From assembly GCF_010550675.1 (NCBI RefSeq), contig NZ_JAAGOA010000002.1:1-64000 (forward strand): a DNA stretch of 64,000 nt, given 5' to 3'. Both the position numbers and the translations under genes were made by a program. Of this stretch, positions 52,346 through 61,351 are shown in pieces. Position 1 is the first letter of the stretch; each line of letters opens with the position of its first letter. The notes beneath the pieces are model-generated. The model saw only the letters and a program-made list of their open reading frames with translations. It was not told the origin of the DNA and ran no database searches. Origin of the DNA: Phytoactinopolyspora halotolerans. GTDB taxonomy: Bacteria; Actinomycetota; Actinomycetes; Jiangellales; Jiangellaceae.

Positions 52346-53236
52346 ATGTATGCGATAGCCGGAGTGACGGGCCACGTCGGCGGACATGCCGCTCGGACCC
52401 TGCTGGATCGGGGCGAACCGGTCCGGGTCCTGGTGCGAAACGCGGCGAAGGGCGCGGACTGGGCGCGGCGCGGTGCCGATGTCGCCGTCGCGGATCTCAG
52501 CGACGCCGCTGCGGTCGCCGACGCACTGCGGGGATGCCGCGGGGCGTTCGTGTTGCTCCCCGCGGCCGAACCGGAAGCGGACTTCCACACTGAGCAGCGT
52601 GCGCTGGCGGATGCGATCACCGAAGCCGTCATCGCCGGCCAGGTGCCGCACGTCGTCATGCTGTCCTCAGTCGGTGCCGAGTTGCCTGAAGGTACCGGCC
52701 CGATCCTGCCGCTGCACTATCTGGAGAACCGTCTGCGCACCACGGGTGCGATCATCTCCGCCCTGCGTTCCTTCCACTTCCAGGAGAAGGTGGAGACCGT
52801 CCTGGAAGCGGTGTTGAACGATGGAATCTATCCCAACTTCGGCGAATCCGCCGACGTGCCCAGGCCGATGAACGCGACCCACGACATCGGCGTCCTGGTG
52901 GCCGACACGCTACTGTCGCCGCCCTCCTCCAGTGAGGTGGTCGACGTCGTCGGGCCGGAGTACACCGAGCGGCGGGTGGCCGAGGTGCTGTCGGCGATCC
53001 TCGGCCGCGAGATCCCGGTGGTGAACATCCCGCGTGCGGGCTGGGTTGATGCGATCGCCTCCGGTGGGGTCTCCCGGCACTTCGCCGAAGTCCTCGCTGG
53101 GCTGCACGATGCCGAAGAGCGCGGCATCCTCCAGTCCAGCGGTGATCGTGTGCATCGCTGCCACACGGAACTGGAGCAGACCCTGCGCGAGATCGTGCCG
53201 GAACCGGCCACGGCAGAATGGACCGGTCAGACGTGA
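52346..53236 (+). CDS. NmrA-like NAD(P)-binding protein
   Basis: Atypical short-chain dehydrogenase (296 aa): Rossmann motif GVTGHVGGHAART (6-18) and conserved VVMLSSVGAELPEGTGPILP. The Tyr-x-x-x-Lys catalytic motif is YLENR, so it may be a redox sensor or quinone-type reductase rather than a classical SDR. GAAGGAG 8 bp before ATG 52346. Likely controlled by the divergent AraC regulator; a redoxin gene follows 22 bp later. Confidence 0.9.
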   Translation: MYAIAGVTGHVGGHAARTLLDRGEPVRVLVRNAAKGADWARRGADVAVADLSDAAAVADALRGCRGAFVLLPAAEPEADFHTEQRALADAITEAVIAGQVPHVVMLSSVGAELPEGTGPILPLHYLENRLRTTGAIISALRSFHFQEKVETVLEAVLNDGIYPNFGESADVPRPMNATHDIGVLVADTLLSPPSSSEVVDVVGPEYTERRVAEVLSAILGREIPVVNIPRAGWVDAIASGGVSRHFAEVLAGLHDAEERGILQSSGDRVHRCHTELEQTLREIVPEPATAEWTGQT

Positions 53237-53258
53237 TCGCGCGTAGCAGGAGGAAACA

Positions 53259-53825
53259 GTGGCCGTCGAATCCCGTGAGATCAGCCTCGGGACCCCCGCA
53301 CCGGACTTCACGCTCCCGGCCGCCGGCGCAGGGGAGTACTCGCTCTCGTCCTTCGAAGAGTCGCTGGCGCTTCTGGTGGCGTTCGTCTGCAACCATTGCC
53401 CGTACGTCAAGCACATCGAGTCCGCGTTCGGCGAGCTGACGTCCGAGTATGCGGACAAGGGTCTGGCGACCGTCGCGATCTGCACCAACGACGCGGACGC
53501 ATATCCGGACGACGGCCCGGCGCACCTGGTCGAGCAGGCCACGCGCGCCGGCTGGACGTTCCCCTACCTGGTCGACGCGGACCAGAGCGTCGGCTTGGCG
53601 TACAAGGCGGCATGCACCCCGGACCTGTTCGTGTTCGACGCGGATCGCCGGCTCGCGTACCACGGTGCGTTCGACGAAAGCACCCCCGGCAACAACAAAC
53701 CGGTCACCGGAGAGCTGCTCAAGGGAGCTCTCGACCTGGTGCTCGACGGCCGGACGGTGCCTGAACCGCACCGGCCGGCCATGGGCTGCTCGATCAAATG
53801 GAAGGCCGAGAACGAGCCGCGGTGA
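53259..53825 (+). CDS. Thioredoxin-like redoxin (AhpC/TSA-type)
   Basis: Thioredoxin fold (188 aa) with the active-site Cys44-Asn-His-Cys47 (CNHCPYV), typical of the actinobacterial 'thioredoxin family/redoxin' group, plus a third Cys in KAACTPDLFV ahead of the cis-Pro. Probably reduces peroxides or disulphides in the cytoplasm. GTG start with AGGAGG 6 bp upstream. In series with the NmrA-like gene, 22 bp downstream. Confidence 0.9.
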   Translation: MAVESREISLGTPAPDFTLPAAGAGEYSLSSFEESLALLVAFVCNHCPYVKHIESAFGELTSEYADKGLATVAICTNDADAYPDDGPAHLVEQATRAGWTFPYLVDADQSVGLAYKAACTPDLFVFDADRRLAYHGAFDESTPGNNKPVTGELLKGALDLVLDGRTVPEPHRPAMGCSIKWKAENEPR

Positions 53826-53919
53826 GCCGCCGTCACCGTTGTCGCAGGATGCTGTCGCCGGGCACGGCCGTGATCGAAAATGGTTTTGCGTGGTGCCCGG
53901 CACATTGTGTAATCAGGCC

Positions 53920-54783
53920 ATGACGATCGTGTTGGGCAAGCCGGGTGTCGACGGGCTCAGCGAGGTTCTGGGCGCGCTGCGGGACTGGCAGGATGACGAT
54001 GCGCCGATGCAATTGCATCCGGGCGACGTGGGCTGGATCTGGCAGTCAGGTGCGGAGAGGACGGCCGCGGCGGTGCGGACGTGGAGCCTCGGCGGACGGA
54101 TTCTCGCCGTCGGTCTGCTGGACGGTCCCACACTGTTACGGCTGACCACCGCCCCGGAAGCCCGGCGGGACGAGGAACTGGCGCGGCAGGTGGTTGCGGA
54201 CGTGACCGAGCCGGAACGCGGCGTACTTCCCGAGGGCAAGGTGGCCGTCGAGGCACCGACCGGTGCACTCGTCCATGACCTGCTGTTCGAGCACGGCTGG
54301 AAGGTCGACGAGCCGTGGACGCCGCTGAGTCGTGACCTCTCCGAGCCGGTGCCGGACTCGGGCGTGCGGATTGAGGCGATCGGGCCCGAGCGGGGGCACG
54401 AGTTCGCCGCCATACACCGTTCCGCGTTCAACGGGAGGTTCACGGCCGAGCGCTGGCACACGATGGCGGCCGGCTTGCCGTACGCGGACGCTCGGTCTCT
54501 GCTCGCCTACAACGACCACGGCCAGGCCGTAGCGGCGGCGACGGTGTGGTCGGCCGGTCCTGGGAAGCCCGGCTTGCTCGAACCGATGGGCGTGCACACG
54601 GAGCATCGCGGCCGCGGCTACGGCAAGGCGATCACCGTCGCCGCCGCAGCTGCCCTCCAGGAGCTGGGCTCCTCGAGTGTGATCGTGTGCACCCCCAACT
54701 CGCAACCGGGCGCCGTACCCACGTACATCTCAGCCGGCTTCCAGCCACTTCCGGAGCGGCGGGACCGATACCGGGACGCGTGA
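53920..54783 (+). CDS. GNAT-family N-acetyltransferase
   Basis: Protein of 287 aa. The C-terminal GNAT core includes GVHTEHRGRGYGKAITVAAA (acetyl-CoA-binding R-G-x-G near 231-236) and SVIVCTPN. The N-terminal half looks like a degenerate second GNAT domain. Acetyl-acceptor unknown. ATG 53920 follows a TGTAAT hexamer (53908-53913) at leaderless spacing and no Shine-Dalgarno is seen. Separate from the redoxin gene. Confidence 0.88.
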   Translation: MTIVLGKPGVDGLSEVLGALRDWQDDDAPMQLHPGDVGWIWQSGAERTAAAVRTWSLGGRILAVGLLDGPTLLRLTTAPEARRDEELARQVVADVTEPERGVLPEGKVAVEAPTGALVHDLLFEHGWKVDEPWTPLSRDLSEPVPDSGVRIEAIGPERGHEFAAIHRSAFNGRFTAERWHTMAAGLPYADARSLLAYNDHGQAVAAATVWSAGPGKPGLLEPMGVHTEHRGRGYGKAITVAAAAALQELGSSSVIVCTPNSQPGAVPTYISAGFQPLPERRDRYRDA

Positions 54784-54859
54784 GGCGATGATCACGTCGG
54801 CCCTGGCCCCGGACCAGCGGGGTGGGCATGTCACTCGAGGTGCGGTAGCGGGGCACACG

Positions 54860-55417
54860 CTAGCCGTCGCACATGGCGAGCAGCTTGGTCATCGTCGCCC
54901 AGTTGCGGGCCGTGCCGTGGGTGCCCGCGGCACCGGTCCGGGTGAGCTGGGCGGCCAGCTTGCTGCGTCCGATGCCGTCCGGGAGATGGAGGTAGAGGAC
55001 GTGGCCGACTACGGTGGCCGCCTCTGAACCTCCTCGTGCGGCCGCCTGTTCATTCGCCGCGGCCACCCTGTCGAGATCTGCGGCGGTCGGCTCGCCGGCG
55101 AGGACGACGGCGTGCAGGGCCTTCGGGTTGGTTTCGTCGGGGTAGGGGTTGTCGGCGACGACGCGAGCCAGCTCGTCGCGGCTGAGGACATGCACCCGCG
55201 CCGATACTCCCAGCCTCTGCGCGACGGCGGCCTCCAGTTCGGAGGCGAGCGCGGACGTGTCCGACCGGTCCGTCGTGAACAGGACGTTCCCGCTCTGGAT
55301 GTAGGTCGCCACGTCAGTATGGCCGAGCGACGCGACGACGTCCCGCAGGTCGGACATGGCGATGCTGGCGTGGCCGCCGACGTTGATTCCCCGTAGCAGG
55401 GCCACGTGTGTCGGCAT
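54860..55417 (-). CDS. DUF1697 family protein
   Basis: Protein of 185 aa with the DUF1697 start THVALLRGINVGG and conserved YIQSGNVLF near 39-47. This small alpha/beta family is widespread with no known function. No membrane or signal features. It is read towards the GNAT gene, and its start is 25 bp from the end of the TetR gene upstream; the two are on the same strand. Confidence 0.9.
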   Translation of the reverse strand: MPTHVALLRGINVGGHASIAMSDLRDVVASLGHTDVATYIQSGNVLFTTDRSDTSALASELEAAVAQRLGVSARVHVLSRDELARVVADNPYPDETNPKALHAVVLAGEPTAADLDRVAAANEQAAARGGSEAATVVGHVLYLHLPDGIGRSKLAAQLTRTGAAGTHGTARNWATMTKLLAMCDG

Positions 55418-55442
55418 GATCCGAGCCTACCGGCACCGCGAT

Positions 55443-56123
55443 TCACGCATCCGACATGATCCCGTTGAGCAGCCAGGCCAGGCCGGCGGTGAAGTTGCCG
55501 AAGAGTTCGGCGGAGGACAGCGGCCGGTCATCGCTCGCATCGGAGGCCGTCGGGGTGGCGAGCGCGGCGAAGCCGATCGTGTAGACGATCAGCACCCGGC
55601 GGGCCTCGTGTGCCGCGCTTCCGGTGATGCCGGCCTGAGCCAGCTGCGCGAACATGACCTCCCCGAGTGCTTGGGCGTTCGGACCCCGGGCGCCCTGCCG
55701 CGCGAGGTAGAGCGGCACCAGATCCGGATGGTCCAGCAGTACACGGTAGGTGGAGGTCATGATCCGCGTGAGCCCCGAGGTCGGGTCGTTCGTCTCGGCG
55801 TCCGGAGTCTCGACCGCCGCCAGAACCTCGTCGAGCAGGTCGTCGACCAGCGCGGTCTTGCCGGCCACATGGCTGTAGATCGCATTCGGTGCGACGCCGA
55901 GCCGGCGTGCCAGTTCGCGCATGCTCAGGCCGTCGAGCCCTCGCTCGGTCAGGAGTTCGTGTGCGGTGGCCAATACGGCCTCGCGGGTCAGGCCGGCACG
56001 CTGCCCCGGGGTCCGTGCCGCCTGTTCTCCGGCTGCTCGGGCGTTGTGCGGCGGGCGCGGTGGCGTCTCGACGTCGGTGTCCCGCTGTGCCGCGTGCGTC
56101 GGTCCTGTCCGTGCGGTCTCCAT
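55443..56123 (-). CDS. TetR/AcrR-family regulator
   Basis: Regulator of 226 aa. A Pro/Ala/Arg-rich 40-residue leader precedes the TetR HTH (~43-90) with LSMRELARRLGVAPNAIYSHV; the rest is a helical ligand-binding domain of the TetR_C type. The ATG (56121-56123) is 9 bp from a 33-bp near-palindrome, so autorepression and control of the divergent hydrolase gene are probable. Ligand unknown. Confidence 0.92.
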   Translation of the reverse strand: METARTGPTHAAQRDTDVETPPRPPHNARAAGEQAARTPGQRAGLTREAVLATAHELLTERGLDGLSMRELARRLGVAPNAIYSHVAGKTALVDDLLDEVLAAVETPDAETNDPTSGLTRIMTSTYRVLLDHPDLVPLYLARQGARGPNAQALGEVMFAQLAQAGITGSAAHEARRVLIVYTIGFAALATPTASDASDDRPLSSAELFGNFTAGLAWLLNGIMSDA

Positions 56124-56132
56124 CTTGTCAAT

Positions 56133-56165
56133 TGTACAGTGTCCAGCTATATTGGACAGCGTACA
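56133..56165. promoter_or_regulatory. 33-bp TetR operator candidate
   Basis: TGTACAGTGTCCA (56133-56145) and TGGACAGCGTACA (56153-56165) match as an inverted repeat with two mismatches and a 7-bp centre. It lies between the divergent TetR and hydrolase starts (20 bp from the latter), so it covers both promoters. Confidence 0.75.
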
Positions 56166-56185
56166 GTTAACGAGAGGGAGAGCCC

Positions 56186-57079
56186 ATGGACGTGCCCACT
56201 GCCATCACCGGAGAAGCGGCCGGAGTTCCGTTCGTCGCCGTTCCGCCCGCCGCCGGTACGCCGCCGGGCTCGGCGCCCGTCGTCGTGGCGTGGCACATGA
56301 TGGACGCGCCACGCACGGAACGTGCCTTCGCTGCCGCGTTGCCGCTCGACGGGCTGGACGCCTGGCGCATCTACCTTGGGCTGCCGATGTGCGGTGCGCG
56401 GCTCCCGGCAGGCGGTTTCGAGGTGATCATGCGGCTGGGATACGAGGACGCCGTCCTCAACCTCCAAGGGCCCGTGGTCACCCAGGCGGCGGAGGAATTC
56501 CCGGCTGTGATCGATGAACTCCGGGCACGGCTGAGTCTCGGCGACGGACCGCTCAACCTGGTGGGAGGCTCGATCGGTGCCGCGGTCGCCTTGACCGTGG
56601 CGGCCGAAGGCGCGCATCCCGTTGACTCGATGGTTCTGGTGAGCCCTCTGGTGCAGCTCAGGCCCGCGGTCGACGCCATGGCGCGGCAGTTCGGCTTCGA
56701 CTACCCGTGGTCGCCCGCATCGGGCGAGATCGCCGCCCGGCTGGACTTCGTCGCTCGCGCGGATGAGATCGTGATGGCAGGTCAGCCCGCGGTGCTCGTC
56801 GTCGTCGGGGAGAAAGACGACCCTGCTGGCTTCATGGAACCGGCACACGCTCTGCGCGACGCGCTGGCGGCGCGGTACGCGGAGCAGGCGCTCACCGGCG
56901 ACGGCGGGCGCGGACCGGCGGTCCCCGACGCGGCCGATGACCGGGTGCGGATCGTCGTCGTTCACGGCATGGCGCATGCCATTGCCGACGAGCCCGGTAT
57001 GGAGCCGGCCCCGCAGACACCGCACGCCGCCGAGGTAGACCGGCACGCCGTCGACTGGCTGCGCGCCACCCTGCCATGA
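56186..57079 (+). CDS. Alpha/beta hydrolase
   Basis: Protein of 297 aa. Nucleophile elbow GGSIGA with Ser129; likely Asp in VGEKDDPAGF and His in VHGMAHAIAD complete the triad. No signal peptide; the substrate is an unknown ester or similar compound, possibly the TetR ligand's relative. GAGAGGGAG lies 7 bp before ATG 56186. The stop TGA lies within the 55-bp repeat. Confidence 0.85.
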   Translation: MDVPTAITGEAAGVPFVAVPPAAGTPPGSAPVVVAWHMMDAPRTERAFAAALPLDGLDAWRIYLGLPMCGARLPAGGFEVIMRLGYEDAVLNLQGPVVTQAAEEFPAVIDELRARLSLGDGPLNLVGGSIGAAVALTVAAEGAHPVDSMVLVSPLVQLRPAVDAMARQFGFDYPWSPASGEIAARLDFVARADEIVMAGQPAVLVVVGEKDDPAGFMEPAHALRDALAARYAEQALTGDGGRGPAVPDAADDRVRIVVVHGMAHAIADEPGMEPAPQTPHAAEVDRHAVDWLRATLP

Positions 57080-57128
57080 TCATGAACATTTGCCGTTCAA
57101 ATAGCACGGTAAACGTTCATGATCATGG
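57074..57128. repeat. 55-bp palindromic repeat, copy C
   Basis: CCATGATCATGAAC and its complement enclose a part that reads, on the minus strand, ACCGTGCTATTTGAACG. It sits between the convergent hydrolase and phoD genes and provides the hydrolase stop codon. Same 55-bp core as copies A and B. Confidence 0.85.
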
Positions 57129-57135
57129 AGCTGTT

Positions 57136-58752
57136 TCAGGCTGGCTGAGCACCTGGTTCGCCGGACTCGATGACGTACGACGCATCGGTACGGAGGCCGG
57201 CCCCGGGCTCGGAGACGTAGTCGAGCACGCGGTAGTCGGCCCGGCAGGTCTCGGCGTCCAGCCGGCACGAGACGTAGCCGCGCCGATTGCTGTTGTACCG
57301 AAGATGCGGGTTCTCCGGCTGCAGCAGCGGCCAGAAGCTGGATCGGTCGCTGCCGTCGCCGCCGGAGGAGATCGACGAGCACACCAGCTCCGTGCCGAGC
57401 ACCGGCGACGACTCGTCCTCGAAGTCGCGTCGCAGGTCAGCCAGGTAGTGCGAGTGAATGTCGCCGGTGAGCACGACGAAGTTCTCCACTCCCCGCTCGG
57501 CGACGAAGTCGAGCAGCCGGTGGCGGGACGCCCGGTAGCCGTCCCAGCCGTCGGCGTACCCGCCGTCGCGCGGATCGTCGTCGGTCGGCCCGCCCTCCTC
57601 GCCGTCCAGGTTGGCGAAGAAGATCTGCTGCGGGACGACGTTCCACACCGACGCCGACCCGGCGAGGCGGTCTTCCAGCCAGGATGCCTGGGCATTCCCG
57701 AGGATGGTGGCGTCCGGGTCGAACTCCTCACCGCACCCGGCGGGGAACTGGTCGTCGCATGGCTGGTCGGTCCGGTACTGCCGGGTGTCGAGCACGCTGA
57801 ACGACGCTGTGTTCCCGTACGTGAAGCCGCGGTAGAGCGGCATGTCCGCCCCGACGGCTCGCCGGTCGGCGCGCAGCGGCATGTTCTCCCAGTAGGCCTT
57901 GTACGCCGCGGCGCGCCGGGCCCGGAAGTTCGCGGTCGTGTCGTTGCCCTGACCGGGGTCGCGGTTCTCCGGGATGTCGTCGGCGTAGTTGTTGTCCACC
58001 TCGTGGTCGTCCCAGGTCACGATCCACGGTGCGGCGGCGTGCGCCTCCTGCAGATCCGCGTCCGTGCGGTACTGCGCGTAGCGTCGCCGGTAGTCCTCGA
58101 TCGTGCGGATCTCATCGCCGACGTGGTCGCGCACGTTGCCACCGGGCGCGACGTAGCCGCCGGGCGCGTACTCGTAGATGTAGTCGCCGAGGTGGAAGAC
58201 GACGTCGGGGTTCTCGTCGGCCATGTGCCGATACGCCGTGAAGTAGCCGTGCTCGTACTGCGAGCACGAGACGAACGCGAACGCGACCGCGGGTGCGGTG
58301 CCGAGCGCGGGAGCGGTCCGGGTGCGACCCACCGGGGAGGCCTCGGATCCGGCGATGAACCTATACCAATACCAGCGATGCGGGCGCAGGCCCTTCACGT
58401 CGACGTGCACGGCGTGACCGTCCACGGCCCGCGCCATCGCGACGCCCTGGCGCACCGGCTTGCGGAAGCTCTCCGACTCCGACACCTGCCACCGGACGGC
58501 GACGTCGCGCCCGGGCATGCCGCCGTCGAGCTCCAGCGGCCGAGGCGCCAATCGGGTCCACAGCACGACGCTGTCCGGAAGCGGATCTCCGGATGCCACG
58601 CCGAGCGTGAAGGGATAGTCGAGGCGGCTCCGTGCCGGCCGGGCGCCGACGGGGGCGCTCGCGGATGCGGCACCCGGAATGAGGGCCGCGCCGGCGAGCG
58701 CGCCGGCACCGACCAGGAGACGACGGCGATTGACCATCAGGGAACCGGCCAT
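57136..58752 (-). CDS. phoD: Alkaline phosphatase D, Tat-exported
   Basis: PhoD-type phosphodiesterase/phosphatase (538 aa). Twin-arginine signal NRRRLLVGAGALAG near 8-21. Metal-site motifs HLGDYIYEY, TWDDHEVDNNY and LTGDIHSHY are intact. A fibronectin-like N-terminal domain (~45-140) precedes the catalytic domain. It should hydrolyse cell-wall or lipid phosphate outside the cell under phosphate starvation; a GTTCACC PHO-box-like unit lies 44 bp upstream. ATG 58752 has AAAGGTG at 8 bp, partly inside a hairpin. Confidence 0.95.
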   Translation of the reverse strand: MAGSLMVNRRRLLVGAGALAGAALIPGAASASAPVGARPARSRLDYPFTLGVASGDPLPDSVVLWTRLAPRPLELDGGMPGRDVAVRWQVSESESFRKPVRQGVAMARAVDGHAVHVDVKGLRPHRWYWYRFIAGSEASPVGRTRTAPALGTAPAVAFAFVSCSQYEHGYFTAYRHMADENPDVVFHLGDYIYEYAPGGYVAPGGNVRDHVGDEIRTIEDYRRRYAQYRTDADLQEAHAAAPWIVTWDDHEVDNNYADDIPENRDPGQGNDTTANFRARRAAAYKAYWENMPLRADRRAVGADMPLYRGFTYGNTASFSVLDTRQYRTDQPCDDQFPAGCGEEFDPDATILGNAQASWLEDRLAGSASVWNVVPQQIFFANLDGEEGGPTDDDPRDGGYADGWDGYRASRHRLLDFVAERGVENFVVLTGDIHSHYLADLRRDFEDESSPVLGTELVCSSISSGGDGSDRSSFWPLLQPENPHLRYNSNRRGYVSCRLDAETCRADYRVLDYVSEPGAGLRTDASYVIESGEPGAQPA

Positions 58753-58755
58753 GAC

Positions 58756-58803
58756 GAGGCACCTTTCGTTCGGGTGCCTCGATGGAACCGGCGCCGGGTG
58801 AAC
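58756..58803 (-). promoter_or_regulatory. phoD leader hairpin and PHO-box-like site
   Basis: GAGGCAC (58756-58762) and GTGCCTC (58774-58780) pair over 7 bp, with part of the phoD Shine-Dalgarno (58760-58766) in the stem. Upstream, on the minus strand, GTTCACC (58803-58797) matches one half of a PhoP box. A translation-limiting hairpin and PhoP control are both possible, not shown. Confidence 0.4.
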
Positions 58804-58967
58804 GGTGAGGCTGCCGCTGGTCGACGGTTCGATGCCGGTTGCGTGACGCCGAGGTTGCGCCGGTGGAATCAACTTCCGGCGACGTCTTCAAGGGCCGGAT
58901 GACCAGCCCGGTGGGGCGCGGCGTCCGTGCGGGCCCAACGCCGAGTCCTTCCGGCCACTTGACGTCG

Positions 58968-59480
58968 TCAGCTCGAAGCCGTGATGCGTCCGTAGAGGAC
59001 CAGGGCCCAGGCCAGGAAACCGAACGCCGTCGTGGTCAGGACGGCGCGCACAGTGTTCCAGCCCATCCACCGGGCTTCGTCGAAGCGCTCGCGCACAGCC
59101 GCCAGATCAGCGCTATGGGAGGGATCCCCGGCCGCCTTGATCTGGTCGTTCAGCGGCACGTTCACGACCATGGTGATGATGAACACGGCCAGGTACAGCA
59201 CGGTTGCGGCGGCGGCCCACGGCAGCACCGATCGTCCGCCGTCGCCGATGTGGAGCACGGCGGCCAGCGCGGAGAGCAGCAAGGCTCCCATGAACGTCGC
59301 CAGGAAGGCCGGGGTGAGTATGGCGCGGTCGATCGCCTGGAAGGCGCCGACGAACGTCCGGTCGTCCGTCCGCCGCAGCCCTGGCATGACGGCGACCGCG
59401 TAGATGCCGAACACCCCCGCCATGAGGCCGGCTGTCATCGTGGCTCCGATGAGGGCGATGACACGGAACGCGTCGAGCAT
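58968..59480 (-). CDS. DUF1772 (anthrone-oxygenase-like) membrane protein
   Basis: Protein of 170 aa with four hydrophobic segments (~5-30, 55-78, 85-108, 145-165) and the family-like VAVMPGLRRTDDRTFVGAFQAIDRAI and NVPLNDQIKA. The family includes small membrane oxygenase-like proteins with unclear reactions. Single gene, 215 bp upstream of phoD on the same strand. Confidence 0.85.
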   Translation of the reverse strand: MLDAFRVIALIGATMTAGLMAGVFGIYAVAVMPGLRRTDDRTFVGAFQAIDRAILTPAFLATFMGALLLSALAAVLHIGDGGRSVLPWAAAATVLYLAVFIITMVVNVPLNDQIKAAGDPSHSADLAAVRERFDEARWMGWNTVRAVLTTTAFGFLAWALVLYGRITASS

Positions 59481-59887
59481 CTCTCCTCCATGATCTCAAG
59501 GTTCCGGCTGCCGTCGAGGCGCGGTGTGAATGCCGTGCCTTGCAGCCGTACGCACATCATGGACCGCGTGCGCTGCGACGATCCATCGCAGCGAAGCTCG
59601 ATCCCATTTCTCCGCGTCTCAAGAGCTCAGCACTGCGTCGGGCCGGAGCATGGTGCGCTGAATGACCGCTGGAATGCGCTTGCTCGGCCGTTCCGACGTG
59701 CATACGCCGCACCATGCATGACTACTCACCGCACCATGCATGACCGGCGAGGTCTCCCGGCGTGGGGTTGGGGCACCACCGCGGGAGGATGACGACTGGA
59801 GCACACCTCCTCAGCACGCGGAAACGACAGCACTGCTCTCTCGTTGCCTGCCGCGGTGTTGGGTATGGGCACGTATGGGTGACCGAC
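59481..59887. other. Intergenic region before the nfeD-stomatin pair
   Basis: I see no gene in these 407 bases. It contains the 16-bp direct repeat CCGCACCATGCATGAC at 59707-59722 and 59729-59744 (22-bp period), and a related inverted half (GCATGGTGCGC, 59648-59658). Confidence 0.6.
59707..59744 (+). promoter_or_regulatory. Tandem direct repeat, 22-bp period
   Basis: Two perfect copies of CCGCACCATGCATGAC are spaced two helix turns apart, 145-180 bp before nfeD. They fit a binding site for a dimer or tandem regulator. No known motif is recognised. Confidence 0.5.
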
Positions 59888-61345
59888 ATGCGAGAGCGGC
59901 CTGTGCGACAGTTCCAGCCCGGCCTTCGGCGGCCGGTGCGCGCCGCTCCGCTCACGGCGGCCGTGATCGCGCTGATGCTCGCGCTCTCCTTCCTCGCCGA
60001 CGATGCTCGAGGAGCTGGAGCCGACGGCGCGGTGGCGGATGCGTCGGATTCGGCGGATGCGTCGGGCCCGACCGAGAGCGAACGACCCACCGTCTTGGTG
60101 ACCGAGGTCTCCACCGAGATCACCCCGGTGGTGGCCGATCACATCCGGGACGGGATCGACCAGGCGACGTCGGGCGACTACGCCGCCTACGTGATCGAGA
60201 TGGACACGCCGGGCGGTCTGGGCAGCGCCATGCGCGACATCATTCAGGAGATCCTGAACAGCGACGTCCCGGTGATCGTTCAGGTGGCGCCGGAGGGCGC
60301 GCGAGCTGCGTCCGCCGGCGCGATCATCACGCTGGCCTCGCACTTCGCCGTGATGGCACCGGGGACGGCGATCGGCGCCGCGACGCCCGTCGGGCTCCAG
60401 GGCGAGGCGGCCGGGGAGAAGGCGGTTCAGGATGCGGCCGCCTTCGCCGAGTCGCTGGCGGAGCGGCGGGACCGCAACGTCGACGTCGCCAGATCGATGG
60501 TGGTGGACGCGACGTCACTCTCCGCGAGCGAGGCCGTCGAGCAGAACATCGTCGACGCGCAGGCCGGCTCGCTGACCCAGGCGCTGGAGGCGGCGGACGG
60601 CACGACGGTCGAGGTGGAGGACGGCCAGACGGTGACCATCTCCGTCGCCGGTGCCGACGTCGACCGCGACGACTTCGGATTCTTCCGGGACATCCAGCAG
60701 ACCCTGGCCAACCCCAACCTCGCCTTCATCCTCCTGACGCTGGGCGTGTTGGGCCTGCTGTTCGAGTTGTCCAGTCCCGGCGTGGGCATCGGAGGAACCG
60801 TCGGCGCGGTCAGCATCCTCCTCGCTCTGTTCAGCCTCGCCGTCCTCCCGGTCAACGTCATCGGCGTGCTACTGCTCCTGATCAGCGCCGCCTTGTTCGT
60901 CGCCGAGCTGTTCGCGCCCGGAATCGCCGGGTTCGCGGTGGGCGGTGCGGTGACATTCGCGCTGGCGGCGGTCTTCCTTTTCGACGACGCCGAGGGCGTG
61001 AGCGTGGATCCGATCGTCGCGGTGCCGACCGCCGTCGTGGTCGGGATCCTGGCGATCATCGCGGGCCGGCTCGTGGTGCGCTCCCAGCGCGGAACCACGA
61101 GCCGATCCGGCGCCGGAGCGTACATCGGACGCGTCCTCACGGTCGACGAGGTGGACGACGAGGATGCCACGCGAGCGTGGACCTCGATGGAAGGAAGCTG
61201 GTGGCGGTTGCGATCCCCGGAGGCGTCGCTGTTCGAAGGGGAACGTGTCGAAGTGCTCGACATGCACGGCCTGGACCTGGTCGTCGCTCCGCTGTCGCCG
61301 GGGTGGTCTCCTCCCGAGGATCCACCGCACGGAAGGAAAGGGTGA
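59888..61345 (+). CDS. NfeD-family membrane-bound serine protease (ClpP class)
   Basis: Protein of 485 aa. N-terminal signal/anchor (~20-40), a ClpP-like domain with Ser142 in ARAASAGAII and Lys178 in GEKAVQDAA, the Ser-Lys dyad of the STOPP protease class, then four hydrophobic segments (~260-375) and a C-terminal OB-fold domain (NfeD tail). It is paired with a stomatin-like SPFH gene 6 bp downstream, the known partner of this protease. The pair is thought to act in membrane protein quality and microdomain organisation. ATG 59888. Confidence 0.92.
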   Translation: MRERPVRQFQPGLRRPVRAAPLTAAVIALMLALSFLADDARGAGADGAVADASDSADASGPTESERPTVLVTEVSTEITPVVADHIRDGIDQATSGDYAAYVIEMDTPGGLGSAMRDIIQEILNSDVPVIVQVAPEGARAASAGAIITLASHFAVMAPGTAIGAATPVGLQGEAAGEKAVQDAAAFAESLAERRDRNVDVARSMVVDATSLSASEAVEQNIVDAQAGSLTQALEAADGTTVEVEDGQTVTISVAGADVDRDDFGFFRDIQQTLANPNLAFILLTLGVLGLLFELSSPGVGIGGTVGAVSILLALFSLAVLPVNVIGVLLLLISAALFVAELFAPGIAGFAVGGAVTFALAAVFLFDDAEGVSVDPIVAVPTAVVVGILAIIAGRLVVRSQRGTTSRSGAGAYIGRVLTVDEVDDEDATRAWTSMEGSWWRLRSPEASLFEGERVEVLDMHGLDLVVAPLSPGWSPPEDPPHGRKG

Positions 61346-61351
61346 GATCTG

